A stretch of 64,000 nucleotides of DNA from positions 1 to 64,000 of IMG/VR virus record IMGVR_UViG_3300048586_000294; one strand, written 5' to 3'. Each line of letters begins with the position of its first letter. Positions within the stretch are counted from its first letter, which is position 1. The translations under genes were made by a program, and so were the position numbers. Shown one piece after another: positions 7,826-19,000 of the stretch. The notes beneath the pieces were generated by a model. It saw only the letters and a program-made list of their open reading frames with translations. It made no database searches and was not told the origin of the DNA. The DNA is from a virus.

Positions 7826-8605
7826 ATGTTCACCTTCAAGACCTGCGCGGTCAGCGTCTCGCGCCAAAAGACCCTGCTTTACGCGATGCCTGGGTGGGGC
7901 AAAACCACCCAATGCCGCAACTACCAAGAGCGGTACGGCAAGGGGCTGATCATTTCCGGTGAGAGCGGCCTGTCGGCTATCGCGGATTGCGACATCGACT
8001 ACCTGCCGTTCACCTCCTACAACGGCGAACACAACCCCGAGGCGGGCGTCTGCTCCTTCGTGGGCATCTTGCAGATGATCGACTCACCCGAGTTTGCCGC
8101 TGTGGGCTACCAGTGGATCGCCCTCGACTCGCTCACCGAGTTGAGCGACCGGCTTATCGAACACCTCGAACACAAATACGAAGGCGAGAAGAACCGCTTC
8201 GCCGTCTGGGGCGACTACGCCCGCTTCATGTTGGCAGCCCTCAAGTGGTTGCGTGACAAGCCCTATCACATCCTCGTCACCGCCCTTGTTGAAGAGGACA
8301 CCGAGGGGGATGACCTGAACGGGCCAACCGTCACGAACTACTGGCCGCTGGTCAAAGGCAACCGCGTCAGTCGGCAGATCCCAGGGATCTTCGACAACGT
8401 GTTCGCGGGCCTGCGTCTGGTGACAGAGAACCCCGAAAACAAAGCCACTCCCACTATTCGCCGCTTCGTGATCACTGATGAGGTGCGCGGGTATCACGGC
8501 AAAACCCGTGATCCAAAGAGAACGCTCAAGGCAGTTGAAGAGTGCGATGACATCACCCTACTGCTTGAGCGCATCCGTACCGGCAACAAGGACGCAACTG
8601 TATGA
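7826..8605 (+). CDS. Sak4-like RecA-fold ATPase (AAA_24), phage recombinase
   Basis: A 259-residue P-loop protein with Walker A AMPGWGKTT (about residues 20-28), a Walker B-like WIALDSL and a conserved DYARFM helix. This is the pattern of phage Sak4/AAA_24 ATPases, RecA-like proteins that promote single-strand annealing with a phage SSB. It starts 2 nt after the preceding gene and overlaps the SSB-like gene by ATGA, matching the common Sak4-SSB pairing. Confidence 0.82.
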   Translation: MFTFKTCAVSVSRQKTLLYAMPGWGKTTQCRNYQERYGKGLIISGESGLSAIADCDIDYLPFTSYNGEHNPEAGVCSFVGILQMIDSPEFAAVGYQWIALDSLTELSDRLIEHLEHKYEGEKNRFAVWGDYARFMLAALKWLRDKPYHILVTALVEEDTEGDDLNGPTVTNYWPLVKGNRVSRQIPGIFDNVFAGLRLVTENPENKATPTIRRFVITDEVRGYHGKTRDPKRTLKAVEECDDITLLLERIRTGNKDATV

Positions 8606-9105
8606 ACCAAAAATGGCAAGGCTTCGCCAACCTCAACCTCTGTGGCGTAGAAGAAGAACAAGGCTCCCGCACTCTGTCAGAGGGGGATCATGTGTGCCGC
8701 ATCAGCTCGGCCAAGCTGGAGAAAACAGTCAGCGGCAGCGGTATCAAGTTGGTACTGCAATTCGATGGCATGAATGGGGGCTACGTGCGTGACGTGATCA
8801 ACGTCTTCAACCCGTCCGAGAAGGCCACCGAGATCGGTCGCAAGCGTCTCAAGCATCTGCTGCTTCAAGCGAACCACCCGAACCCAGACCAGCCTGGGGA
8901 TGTCGCCACCATGGTCGGCCTGATTGTCGGCGTCCATGTGGTCAAGGGTGAGGACTGGCGTGATGACACCGGCAACGTCCGCTCCGGTGGTGGTGAGCCG
9001 CGTAACTTCGCTCCTTACTTCAAAGCCTCCCAGCAAGGTCAGCCGTCTGTGCTGCAACCAAGACCCGCCGCGAACGACTCGTTTATGGACGAGATCCCCT
9101 TCTGA
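8602..9105 (+). CDS. Single-stranded-DNA-binding protein, DUF669-like
   Basis: A 167-residue protein with an OB-like beta-rich core (residues about 25-115) and a disordered Gly/Pro/Gln tail ending in MDEIPF, close to the SSB C-terminal tip that recruits partner proteins. It overlaps the Sak4-like gene (ATGA), so it is the probable partner SSB. A weak hairpin follows the stop codon. Confidence 0.78.
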   Translation: MNQKWQGFANLNLCGVEEEQGSRTLSEGDHVCRISSAKLEKTVSGSGIKLVLQFDGMNGGYVRDVINVFNPSEKATEIGRKRLKHLLLQANHPNPDQPGDVATMVGLIVGVHVVKGEDWRDDTGNVRSGGGEPRNFAPYFKASQQGQPSVLQPRPAANDSFMDEIPF

Positions 9106-9117
9106 ACGGCCCTGTAC

Positions 9118-9136
9118 GGGAGGCGTTAAGCCTCCC
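9118..9136 (+). terminator. Hairpin between SSB and nuclease genes
   Basis: A GGGAGGC/GCCTCCC stem with loop gttaa followed by gattt. A short T-run makes it more likely an attenuator or mRNA-stabilising hairpin than a full terminator. Confidence 0.5.
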
Positions 9137-9150
9137 GATTTGGAGTGCCT

Positions 9151-9975
9151 ATGAGTGCTTTAGTGTTGCGAATTGACGAGGCTTACATGAACGAGCCAGT
9201 GCAGTCACCACGCCGCTACATCGGGGCCAGCTCGATGGGTGAGTGCGAGGCAGAGATCGCGTTTAACCTGCGGGGTTTCCCTGGTGCCAAGCCCGAACCT
9301 CGGATTGCTCGCATCTTCAAACTGGGTCACGCCCTTGAAGACATGGTGCTGGGTGATCTCAAGCTGGCCGGTTACAGGGTCTACCCGACTGACCCAGCAA
9401 CGGGCCAGCAATGGACGTACACCGCCTTTGGCGGCCATGTGGTGTGTCACCTTGACGGTATTGTGTGGCTGGAGCCGATGCCGGAATGGGACATCCCGAG
9501 AGCCAAGGCAGTGCTGGAGGTCAAGAGCATGAACAAGTCCATGTTCGCCAAGCTCCAGCGCGAAGGGGTGAGAAACAGCCATCCCAAGTATTTCAACCAG
9601 ATGCAGGTGTGCATGATGCTGGCCGGTCTGGAGTGGGCCATGTTGGTGGCCTACTGCAAGGACAACTCCGATTACCACATCGAGATCGTGGCGCTTGACC
9701 AACTCACCGTGTCGCACCTTGAGTTGATGATCCATCACGCCCTGACCAATCAGGCTCGCAAGGTGTCGGACGTACCCTCGTTCTTCAAGTGCAAGCTCTG
9801 CTTCAAGCGGCAGGTCTGCCACGGCGAGGTGGATGTGCCCCGCTGCTGTGCCACTTGCCAACATGCCATCGCCCATAAGTCGGGTGGCTGGTTGTGCACC
9901 TTGATCGATGAAGTGAACTACGCGGATGACGTGTGCCAAGGCTACAGTAGATACACCCCACTTCCTGCATGCTGA
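9151..9975 (+). CDS. Cas4/RecB-like PD-(D/E)XK exonuclease
   Basis: A 274-residue nuclease. Features in order: GHALEDMVLGDL helix, CHLDGIVW (catalytic Asp), AVLEVKSMN (ExK), YFNQMQVCMML (QxxxY-like helix). The C-terminal Cys cluster (CKLCFKRQVCHG, CCATC, one further Cys pair) could hold an Fe-S cluster or zinc, as in Cas4/AddB relatives. Probably the 5'-3' exonuclease working with the annealing ATPase and SSB upstream. ATG 9151 follows GGAG; the GTG at 9145 lies inside that site. Confidence 0.82.
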   Translation: MSALVLRIDEAYMNEPVQSPRRYIGASSMGECEAEIAFNLRGFPGAKPEPRIARIFKLGHALEDMVLGDLKLAGYRVYPTDPATGQQWTYTAFGGHVVCHLDGIVWLEPMPEWDIPRAKAVLEVKSMNKSMFAKLQREGVRNSHPKYFNQMQVCMMLAGLEWAMLVAYCKDNSDYHIEIVALDQLTVSHLELMIHHALTNQARKVSDVPSFFKCKLCFKRQVCHGEVDVPRCCATCQHAIAHKSGGWLCTLIDEVNYADDVCQGYSRYTPLPAC

Positions 9976-9977
9976 AT

Positions 9978-10011
9978 AAAACCAAGCCCCTCAGTTGAGG
10001 GGCTTGGTTTT
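9978..10011. terminator. Strong bidirectional terminator
   Basis: A perfect 15-bp stem (9978-9992 with 9997-10011), loop agtt, and A/T runs on each flank. It separates the converging recombination operon and late region. Confidence 0.92.
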
Positions 10012-13000
10012 AGAAGTCACTGTCGAACTTGGCCTTGAAGCGGGCGTCAAACTCGCCGCCACCATCCGGCCCTTGCCGCACACCGGCCACCGCATCCACG
10101 GTTCCCTCGCGCAGGCTGGCATTACGTCCGACCACCGGCACCCGTCCCAGCAGGGCACGGGTTCCCTCACGCTCCTTGCTGTTGCTGGGCTCAACGTCAA
10201 CCAAGCCAGCGGCCACCTTCATCACATCCGTGGCCAAGCCGTAGGATGGGCCAAGGAAGGTTGAGGCCACGCGCTCACGCCCGTATGCGCCGTTATCCAG
10301 CTGCTCGGTGGTGGCGCTCAGTACGTCAGCCAGGATACCCAAGGCACCGGCTTGTAGTACGGATTGTGTCACCCACGCGCTTGCCTCACGGTCACGCAGC
10401 GTCATCGACTGCTGATCTTCGCCACCACGGGAGAGCATCACATCCTTGACGGCCAATGATGCGGCACCGGCCAGCGGCAGCGCACCGAGGAACGCGACCT
10501 GACTGCCAAGGCGACCGCTCTTGGCGACCCGCATCCCCATCCGACCCATCATCATCGGGAAGGTTTTGAACTGGTAGATCAGTGACCCGACCGGCGATTT
10601 GGCCCACAGCGGGATGTCGTTCGGGTTCGGCGCGAACACCGCTTCGTTGGTGAAGCGCAGCACGGCTTGGCGCACCTTCGGATCGTTCATCACCTCGGCA
10701 CTGGAGAGATCGCCCGACTGAATGTAACCGGCCAAGCCGTAGCGGCGCAGGAACTGCACGGCATGTTTGCGGCCCGCGTCTCCGGTGCGGCTGGAGAGCG
10801 CACGGCGCTGCTCGGCCTTGAAGGTTTCCATGGCGACCGACCCCGCGATCCCGCGCCACATGTCCGTCCATGGAGTCAGCAGGGTGGCGTTAAAGAAGGC
10901 GTTGGTCAGCTTGCCCGCGTCCTGCCCATAGAGGTTGGCCATCCGGTTGTGGACAAGGTTCTCCATTGCCACCCCGATGTTGCGCATGGCGACACGGTAC
11001 TCGGGATCGCGGGCGTAGTGGGCGATCCCCTTCACGTAGGCTTTGAAGTCACCGGAGTTAACCAGCGGCATGACGGCATCCGACATGGACGAGAGGATGG
11101 TCGAGCCAAGCAGGGTGATGGAGTTGAACGAGCGCAGCGCGTGGCTGGTCGCATTCTTCCACTTAAACCCTAGGGTGTGTCGGTACGGGTTCTTGCCTTC
11201 CACCGACTCGAACATGGCGACCATGTTCTTGCGCACGTTCTCCGGCACCTTGTTGCGCTTGCCGTCTGTCTCGGCCAAGGCTTCCACGATGGCGCGGATA
11301 CGGCGCTCCATGTTGGGGCTGTCGTCTTTTTGCTTGAGGTAGCGCACGGCGTTTTCCTTGCCGTCCCGCTTGATGATGGTCTTCACCTCGTCCAGCGCCA
11401 GCCAAGCCTCGGTGCTGTTGGTGAACAGCGCGGGGAAAGTCGGGAAGCGGGCTTCCAGTCTCTCACCGCCAGCCCCCTGAATGTGTCCTTGGGTCTTGCC
11501 GGAGGTCAGCAGTTCAAAGGCAGCGTTGTCGCCATCGACCAGCACTTGCATGAAGTCATGGAAGGCATGGTTGCCTTGGCCAAACTGCTCATGGAACAGG
11601 CGGCGGCGGGTGGTGCCCTGGAAGTATTTGACCAAGACCCCTTCCAAATCATCTTGCAGGAACTCGCCCACACCACCGGCCATCATGTGTCCTGGGTGCT
11701 CATGCAGACGCAGCACACGGGCCGCATCCACATGATCGGAGGCCGTGCCCTTGAGCTGACTGGCGGGGCTGTAAACGCCATCATTGCCGATCAGATTGTC
11801 GTAGATGGAGACTGCACGGTACACCGCATCTGGCTGGGACAACGGCGCACCTGTGTCGGAGCTGTAGCTATCCATCAGGAAGTTGGCAAGACGATGAACA
11901 AACTCGTCTCGGTTGCTTTCCAGCTTTTCGATGTCCCACACCTGCGGGAAGTAGTTGCGGATACCGCCATCCTCGTTGGCTAAGGCGGTGTTGACCAGCA
12001 ACTGCCATTCGCGGGCGAAGGTGTCGCGGGTCATGGTGAATGCCTTCACCTCTTGTGGCTTGAGGCCGGTGCTGTCACCCAAGCGCAGCGCCATCACCAC
12101 GCGGGAAAAGCTGGCAGGCTGGCCCTTGTTCGGGCGGATCGCGTTGAGGGCACGACCAAAGAAGGTCTCGTTGCCCTCCAGCTTCTTGAGCTGTTCGATC
12201 ACCGGCATCAGCTGGGCACCCATTTCACTGTCAAGGCGTTCGAAAATACCGCCGCCTTCTTCGGGCTTGATCCAGTCGGCCACCCACTTCGCCTTGTTGT
12301 TTCTCATGTAGACCGACAGCTCACGGAACAGCTCCTTGAACTGGAACGGCTTGAGCGCCTGCTCGTCCACCTTGCTCATCTTGCGCCCCTTGGCAGCAGT
12401 AACCAGCGCATCACCCACGCGGCGCGGTAGCCCCTGATCTTCCATGGCGGCCACAATCTCGGGCACGTTCACCTGATCACCCTTCACCAATGCGGCGTTG
12501 GCATGGCGCATCGGGTTCCCTTCCACGTTGAAGCGGTCTGTACGGGCCATCGGCTCGAAGTCGTCCAGCATCGAGCGGATGTCGCTCGGGTTGAACACGG
12601 CCATACGGGTATCGTCACCCTTGCCAATCATGGCCGAGTCAAAGCCCATGCCGCTCAGGAACTCGCGCAGCACATCCCCCTTACGGGCACGGAGCGTGGG
12701 CTCCTTGGCGATCCACGCTTCCATGCTGGCCACGAAGTCAGGGCCGCTTTGGTCACGCACAATCGCGTCAGCCAAGTTGGAGAGGGTGCTGTGATTGAGA
12801 CCGAGGCGCTCGGCCATGTCGATGATCCCACCGACCAACGGGCTGTTGCCTTCGACCACGGCTTCGCCGGTCAGGTCGATGGTGTGCTTGGCACGGGTCA
12901 CGACCACTTGCACGCTGGGGGCGTTGACACCTAGCGCGTCAAAGCGTTCCAGCCATTCGGCTTCGCTGGCCAGCAGGTCAGTCAGCTTGTCACCGGCACG

Positions 13001-16000
13001 GTCAATCCCTTCCACATCGCTGGAGTCGATCATTTCTATGCTGCGGCGATGTTCGGCAATCGCGTTGCGCACACCGGCAAGGGCGTGGGCGTACTCGCGG
13101 GCTACCTCTGCCACCTCGGGGGCCAAGGAGGAAAACGCCTGCTCGGGGTCGAGCCCCAGAGTGCTGGGCCGGTCAGTGGTGTAGAAGGCGCGACCGAGCG
13201 GGCCGGACTTGGAACCGGTCGCCTCACGGGTGCTCACGTAGAGTGGACGGATCGGGCCACCTACCCAACGGGCCATCCCTACCTTGGCGTGGATGTCGAG
13301 GTTGTCGAGGTAGTCATAGGCGTGAAGCTGTGCCACTGCCGCCCCCACGCCATCCTTGTTCAGGTCGGCCAAGGTGCGAACTGTGTCCGGTTGCAGCGGG
13401 TCGCCATACGCACCCAGCCAGCGGTACTTCTGGTAGATGTCGGCGCGGTCGATGGTGCCGCGCAGGACGTAGGCCATCGACTCGGCAAACTCGCCCATCG
13501 CCTCGTTGAACTTGCCAGCAGTGAACACATCCACGTTCTCGGTCAGCACATCCAGCCCTTTCTGGCCACAGGCGATAACCTTCCATTGGTTGATGAACCA
13601 TTGGGTGACGTTGCCGCTCTCGCCATGGCTGGCGAACACCTTGTTGATGGCGTTCGCGTCCACCTGCCCGTTGATGGCGCGGGCCACCATTTGTCCAATG
13701 TTGGACAACGCCCCCTCAAAATCGCCATCCTTGCGCAGGGCGGTCAGGTCGCGGCGCAGGGCATTGCGCAGGGTCTTGAACGAGTCATCGGCAGTGCTGG
13801 CCATGACGGCGGCAGGGCTGCGGTTCACTCCGGCCAAGTTGTCGAGCACATTGGCTGGCAGGTTGCGCGTTACCTTGTCGGTCAGCGCCAGCAGGCGATA
13901 GAGCACGGTACGCATATCGTGCGCGGTCTGTGGATCACGGTGTGTCATGTCCATCTGGATGGCGCGGATGTTCGCGGGGGCGCTCGGCATGATGCCGGTC
14001 TCAGCCACACCTCGGCTATCCTCCAGCTCACGGGCCACGGCCTTGGTTGCTACCTTGCCGGAGAACTTGGGCTTGAGCATCTGATAGACATCAGCCTCAA
14101 TGATCTCGGAGCCAAGCATGGCACGGCCCAGACCGGCCTTGGAACCGGCCACCTTGGCCGCCGCTCGCTGGGCGTACACCCACTCGACTTGATCCAGGGT
14201 GGGGTGGTCGGCCAGCTTGAGGGCATTGATATACTGCTCGCGCAGCTCGTTGCGGGTGGCGCGGTATTGGGCCAGGGAGATCTCGACCCGCTTCTTGCCC
14301 ACCATGCTCTTGGTCATTCGGGCGCGACGGATCATTTCGTCCGCCATCGCTTCATGGTCTTTGGCGATCTCGTCCGGTTTGACCAGGGCGACCTTATCGG
14401 CCAGCTTGGCTGTCGGCTGGCGCTTGACGGTCGGGGCGCTCTCGGCAGCCTGCGGGGCGACCGGAGCATGGGAAGCGCGGGCCGGTTTCTCGGCAATCTC
14501 TTGCGCTTTGTTGACGGCCCCAGCGGTCTTGACCACTCGCTCGCGGCGTTTCTTGTTGACCGTCTTGACTGTCTTTGTCATCACCTCTTGAGCGGCCTTG
14601 GTCTTGACCATGGCAGCCTTCACCTGCTCGATAAGGGCAGGGTCAACCACGCTCGGGGTCTCTTTCCCAAGTACCTGATTGGCCTGCTCGGTCACGGCCT
14701 CGACTTCCGGCACAACCTCCGGCAGCGTCTGGGGTGGTGCCACCGGTTCGGCGGTCGCCTTCACGGCATGACGGGCCTTCTGGGCCAAGGCGTAGTTCCA
14801 AGCGGTCTGGCTGGTCGGCATCGCATCGCGGCCCACCCATACCCCATGCTCTGCCAGCATGGCATCGCGCAGCCCCTGTTTCATGATGGCCACGGCGTAG
14901 GGGACGGATGATGGATGGTTCGGGTTGAACAGCACATCGCGCATGAAGAGGGCCGGATCGTGGTTGCCGGTCTTCTTCACGTACTCCAGATAGGCCTCGC
15001 CGGTCATGGTGCCGGATTGCTCGATGGCCTGTGGCGAGTCGCGCAGCGTCCCCAGCTCGTTGATGATGGTGTGCGCCCGCTGCTGGCTGTCCTTCGCAAA
15101 GCGCAGGTTGGCCAGTTGTTTGCCGTCTTTGTTCTTGAAGGTAAACACGTTGCGCATGTTGAACAGCGCCATGCCAAGCTGGCTATCCTGGCCAACGTGG
15201 GACGGCCACTGGTCGGGACTCTGCGCCAGATCATCGAACACCTGATCGAACTGCTCAAGCTCGGCCAAGGCGTTGGCACGAATGGCCAAGCTCTCCTTGC
15301 TGCCCTTGGTCTTCACCTGCTCAACCTGCTTGAGCAACGCCTGTGCGTCATCAAACACCTTGCCTTCAGGCAGGCCAAGGCGGGTGATGATCTGCTCGTT
15401 GTCCGGCAGGATGCGGGCGAACAGTTCGTTGAGCGCGGGGTCTTCTTTGATCCCGCTGGCCTTGCCCTTGTTGATGATGCGGTCGAACACGGCACGGATC
15501 TTCTCGGTCAGCGCCACCCAGAAGGATTGGTCGAGCACGGTCGCTTCACGGTTGTTCATCGCCCAACCGGCACCCGCCTCGGCAAAGATCTCGTTGAGGC
15601 TGTTTGACACATTGGATGTCAGGCCGGTGTCAGTGGTTGGCAGGATGTCACCGATGGTGCCGGTCTCAAGGTGGCCACGTACCGCGTTGACGAACAGGCG
15701 GCGCTCACTCGGGGTGAGGATGTTCGCGTAACCCCAGTGCATCAGCTCATGCAGCAGCGCATACGGACGCGGACGCTTGTCGGGGCGGTCGCTCTGTGGC
15801 AGCCGGACGGTGTTGAACCCTTCCTTCTGGCTGTAGACGCTGTAATGCGGGGCTCCTGCTGTCTTCTCGACGTTCGGCACCTTGCCATCGGGATGGGCAA
15901 TGGCCACACGATTGAGGGTGTCCCAGACAAACTTGGTGGTCTTGTGGTCGTAGTCGGCCATCAGGTCGTTGAGGGCTCGCATCGACTTGACCCGCTCGCC

Positions 16001-19000
16001 GTTGGGCAGCAGCAGACCACGGGGGTAGAGGCGTTCCTCCATCGCCAGGACCTGATCCAGCTTGTCCAGTGTGGCCGCTGCCACCTCGGGGTCTGTCCAC
16101 GGGATGTTGCTATCGAGTGTGACGCGGGAGAGATAAAGACCTTCCACGCTCAGGTCGCCGTCACCCAACAACTCGCGATCGACCAGAATGCGCTCCAGCT
16201 CGGCCATGCGGCGGTCAAAGGCCAGTACGCCGGTCGGCTTGAAGAAGTCCGCTTGCCATGTGGCAGCCAAGGGGAAGCGTTTGGTACGGGCGTTGGCCCA
16301 TGTGTCGATGGTCGAACCGGCCACATGCTCCAGCTTGGGGGCGTCCTGTTGCTTGGGGGCGTCCGGTTGCCACACCATGTCGGCCAGTTGGCGCGGGGTG
16401 ATAGCGCGGCCACTGCGGGCTTTCTCGTAGGGCAGCGAGTTTTTGGTGGAGAGCCACACCACATCCCACTCATTCGCATCGGCCTTGCCAAGCAGGTTGC
16501 GGGCGGTCAGGGTACGCTTGCCCGCTTGGGCCTGCTGCATCTGGGCGTTGGAAACGAGGCGGACGGTGTGCTTGCCCTGCTCGGGAGACTTCTTCACCAG
16601 CGCCAAGGCAAAGCCGCTTGGGGCTTTCATGGCGTCCGAGTCTAGGCTCGGCCTCTGTGGCGAGTCAGTGTCGGTGGTGGTCAGCGCCACGATCCGCTTG
16701 GCGGTCACGTCCGGCTTGCGGCCCATCAGGATGGCGGCGCTCGAAGGTGTGTCCACGAAGGCAACTTGGCCTGGGCGGTTCGGGTCAACCACGGCGAATA
16801 CCTTGTCACCACGGCGGGCCAACACCCGCTCACCGCTGGCGTTGAGGTAGGTCACTCGGGTATCAGCCACGAACGGGGTCGGCTGCTTGGTGGCCAGTAC
16901 GGTAGCTTTGGCCTCTACCATCTGCGGTAGCTTCTTGAGGTTGTCGAACCGCTGGCGTTGACGCTCAACGGCGGCAGCCTTGCGGGCCTTGTCCGCGACC
17001 ACTTCATCAGTGGCGAACTGGCTCTGGCGCTCCAGCGAGTCGGTGTTGCCTCGGATGTTCTTGCGACCGGTGGAGCCCTTGGTTATTTGTGCTTCAATGC
17101 TGTTGCGCACATGGTTGATGACCCACTGGGTTTGCAGGTTGGCATCGAGCAGCGGGTCGCCGCCACGTTTGGCTACCAACTTGACCATGGCATTGCGGGA
17201 CTCAATGTTGGCAAGCTCCTGACGGGCTTGGCGGCCATAGTGCATGATGTTGTCGGGGGTGATCTCCACGCCCTGACGCTTGGCCTCCTGCACCAGGATC
17301 AGCAGCTCGTGACGCAGCTCACCCATCACCTGTTCGGACTCGTAGCCCTGACGGACGGCCTCGGCACCGGCACTGGCCGTTACTTTCTCACTCGCGTCTG
17401 TGGCCTTGCTGGCGGCACGTTCGGCGTCAATCTCGTCAATCAAACTGTCTTCATTGCCAACGGCCAGGTCATCGGGGTCGATGTCATCCTCGTCCAGCAT
17501 CTTCGAGACAATCTGCTTACTTTCGGCCTCGACCTTGTTGGACTCGCGGAAGGTCTGGAGGATGGCGTCTTTGTTGCTGGCGTAGGTATCGCGTTCGTCA
17601 AGGAACTGCTGGAACGGGACGCTTTCGGATTTACCATCAAGGCTGACTTCTTCGAGGTAGTCCTCAAGCGCCTGACTGGTCATGGCCTTCACGCCTGCCT
17701 CACGCTGGTCGGCGTGGTTGGTCATCTGGTAGTAAAGGGTGTTGGTGTCTAGTGAATCCGAGTCTTCGATGCCGAACTGGGTCTTGGCTACGCGGCGGAT
17801 CAGCTTCTGGGCATCCTTCACCGCGTTGATGTCGGCACCGGCAAACTCGGGCATCCCTTGCAGGCGAGCCTTCATCACGGCGCTGAAAGGGGTCCGGCGC
17901 TCGATTTCCTGGGCGGCCTCTTCGGTGGCTTGTCCGTCCTCTTTGGCCGGTGTCTCACCTTGTGCCTTGGGGTCGGCAGTCACTTCATCAGCGGCGGCCT
18001 CTTCCGGTGTATCGGCCCACTTGCCGTCACGGATCATCCGCAACTCGCGCTCGGCGTTGTTGATGCGGGTCAGCAGCTCGTTGGCTGTCTTGTCATCACC
18101 TGCGGCGATGGCGGTCTCGGCTTCGGCTTGCAGCTTGTCACGCTGGCCAAGGATGATTTTGCCAGTCAGACGGGCGTTTCGCAGCGCGATCAGCTGGTCA
18201 TACTCGGGGTCCTCTGGGTTGGTAACAGAAAGGTCGTCTTCGATGCTGGCCAAGTCTTCATCGAACTCGGCGGCGATGCGCTCGGCCTCGGTCATTTCCG
18301 GCTCCATCACGAAGTCGGTAGACTGCTTGCCCTCGGGGCCGATGCGCTGGGTGGCATACGGGCCGAGGGTGTTCTCGCGCATGTATTCGTTGAGCGCCTT
18401 GCGGTCAATCGGCCCAAACTTGGTTTCGGTGATGGTCTTGAGGCTATCGCGGGGGATGTCGAGGATCTGGTCGGCTGTCAGCCCCTGACCCAGCATGGCC
18501 TCAATGGATTGGTCGGCAGTCTTGATACCGGTGCGGGCGGCCAGCAAGCCAACCAGCCCCCCCATACCCGCCCCAAGCACACCCGAAAGGGCTGCATCCG
18601 AGCTAACCTGACTCATTGAAATCTCGTCCTGCAAGCCAAGGCGAACATCCCTTGTCTGTTGCAGGCCGCTCATTGCGCCACCCACACCGGTTCCAACAGC
18701 ACCCACGGTCAGCGCCCCGTTAACGGCTCCGGCACGGTAGGCTTGGGCGGTGGTCTTGCCAGAGAGACGAGCCATGTTGGCGGCAGTGGCTGCCTTGCCA
18801 AACGGGATCAGGTTGATGGGGTCAAGTACCAGGGCACCCACGATGGACTTGGCGGTTTCCCAGCCACCAACGCGATCAATCGCGCCGCCATCTTCGAAGA
18901 ACAGGGGCATTTTGTTGTAGGCGTCTTGCAGCCGTTTGGCGCGGGCGCGTTCTTCTTCGTTGGCGCCGTATGCTGCCGCAGTATCGGCCACCATGCCCGC

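Noticed and set aside
13049-14911. 620-codon plus-strand open frame
   Set aside because: Antisense to the giant virion gene; GC-rich sequence keeps the opposite frame open. No ribosome site, no motifs, and the minus frame is continuous with neighbours in an operon. The same applies to 21908-23839, 20611-22137, 41591-43408, 43592-44923 and 25763-26662.
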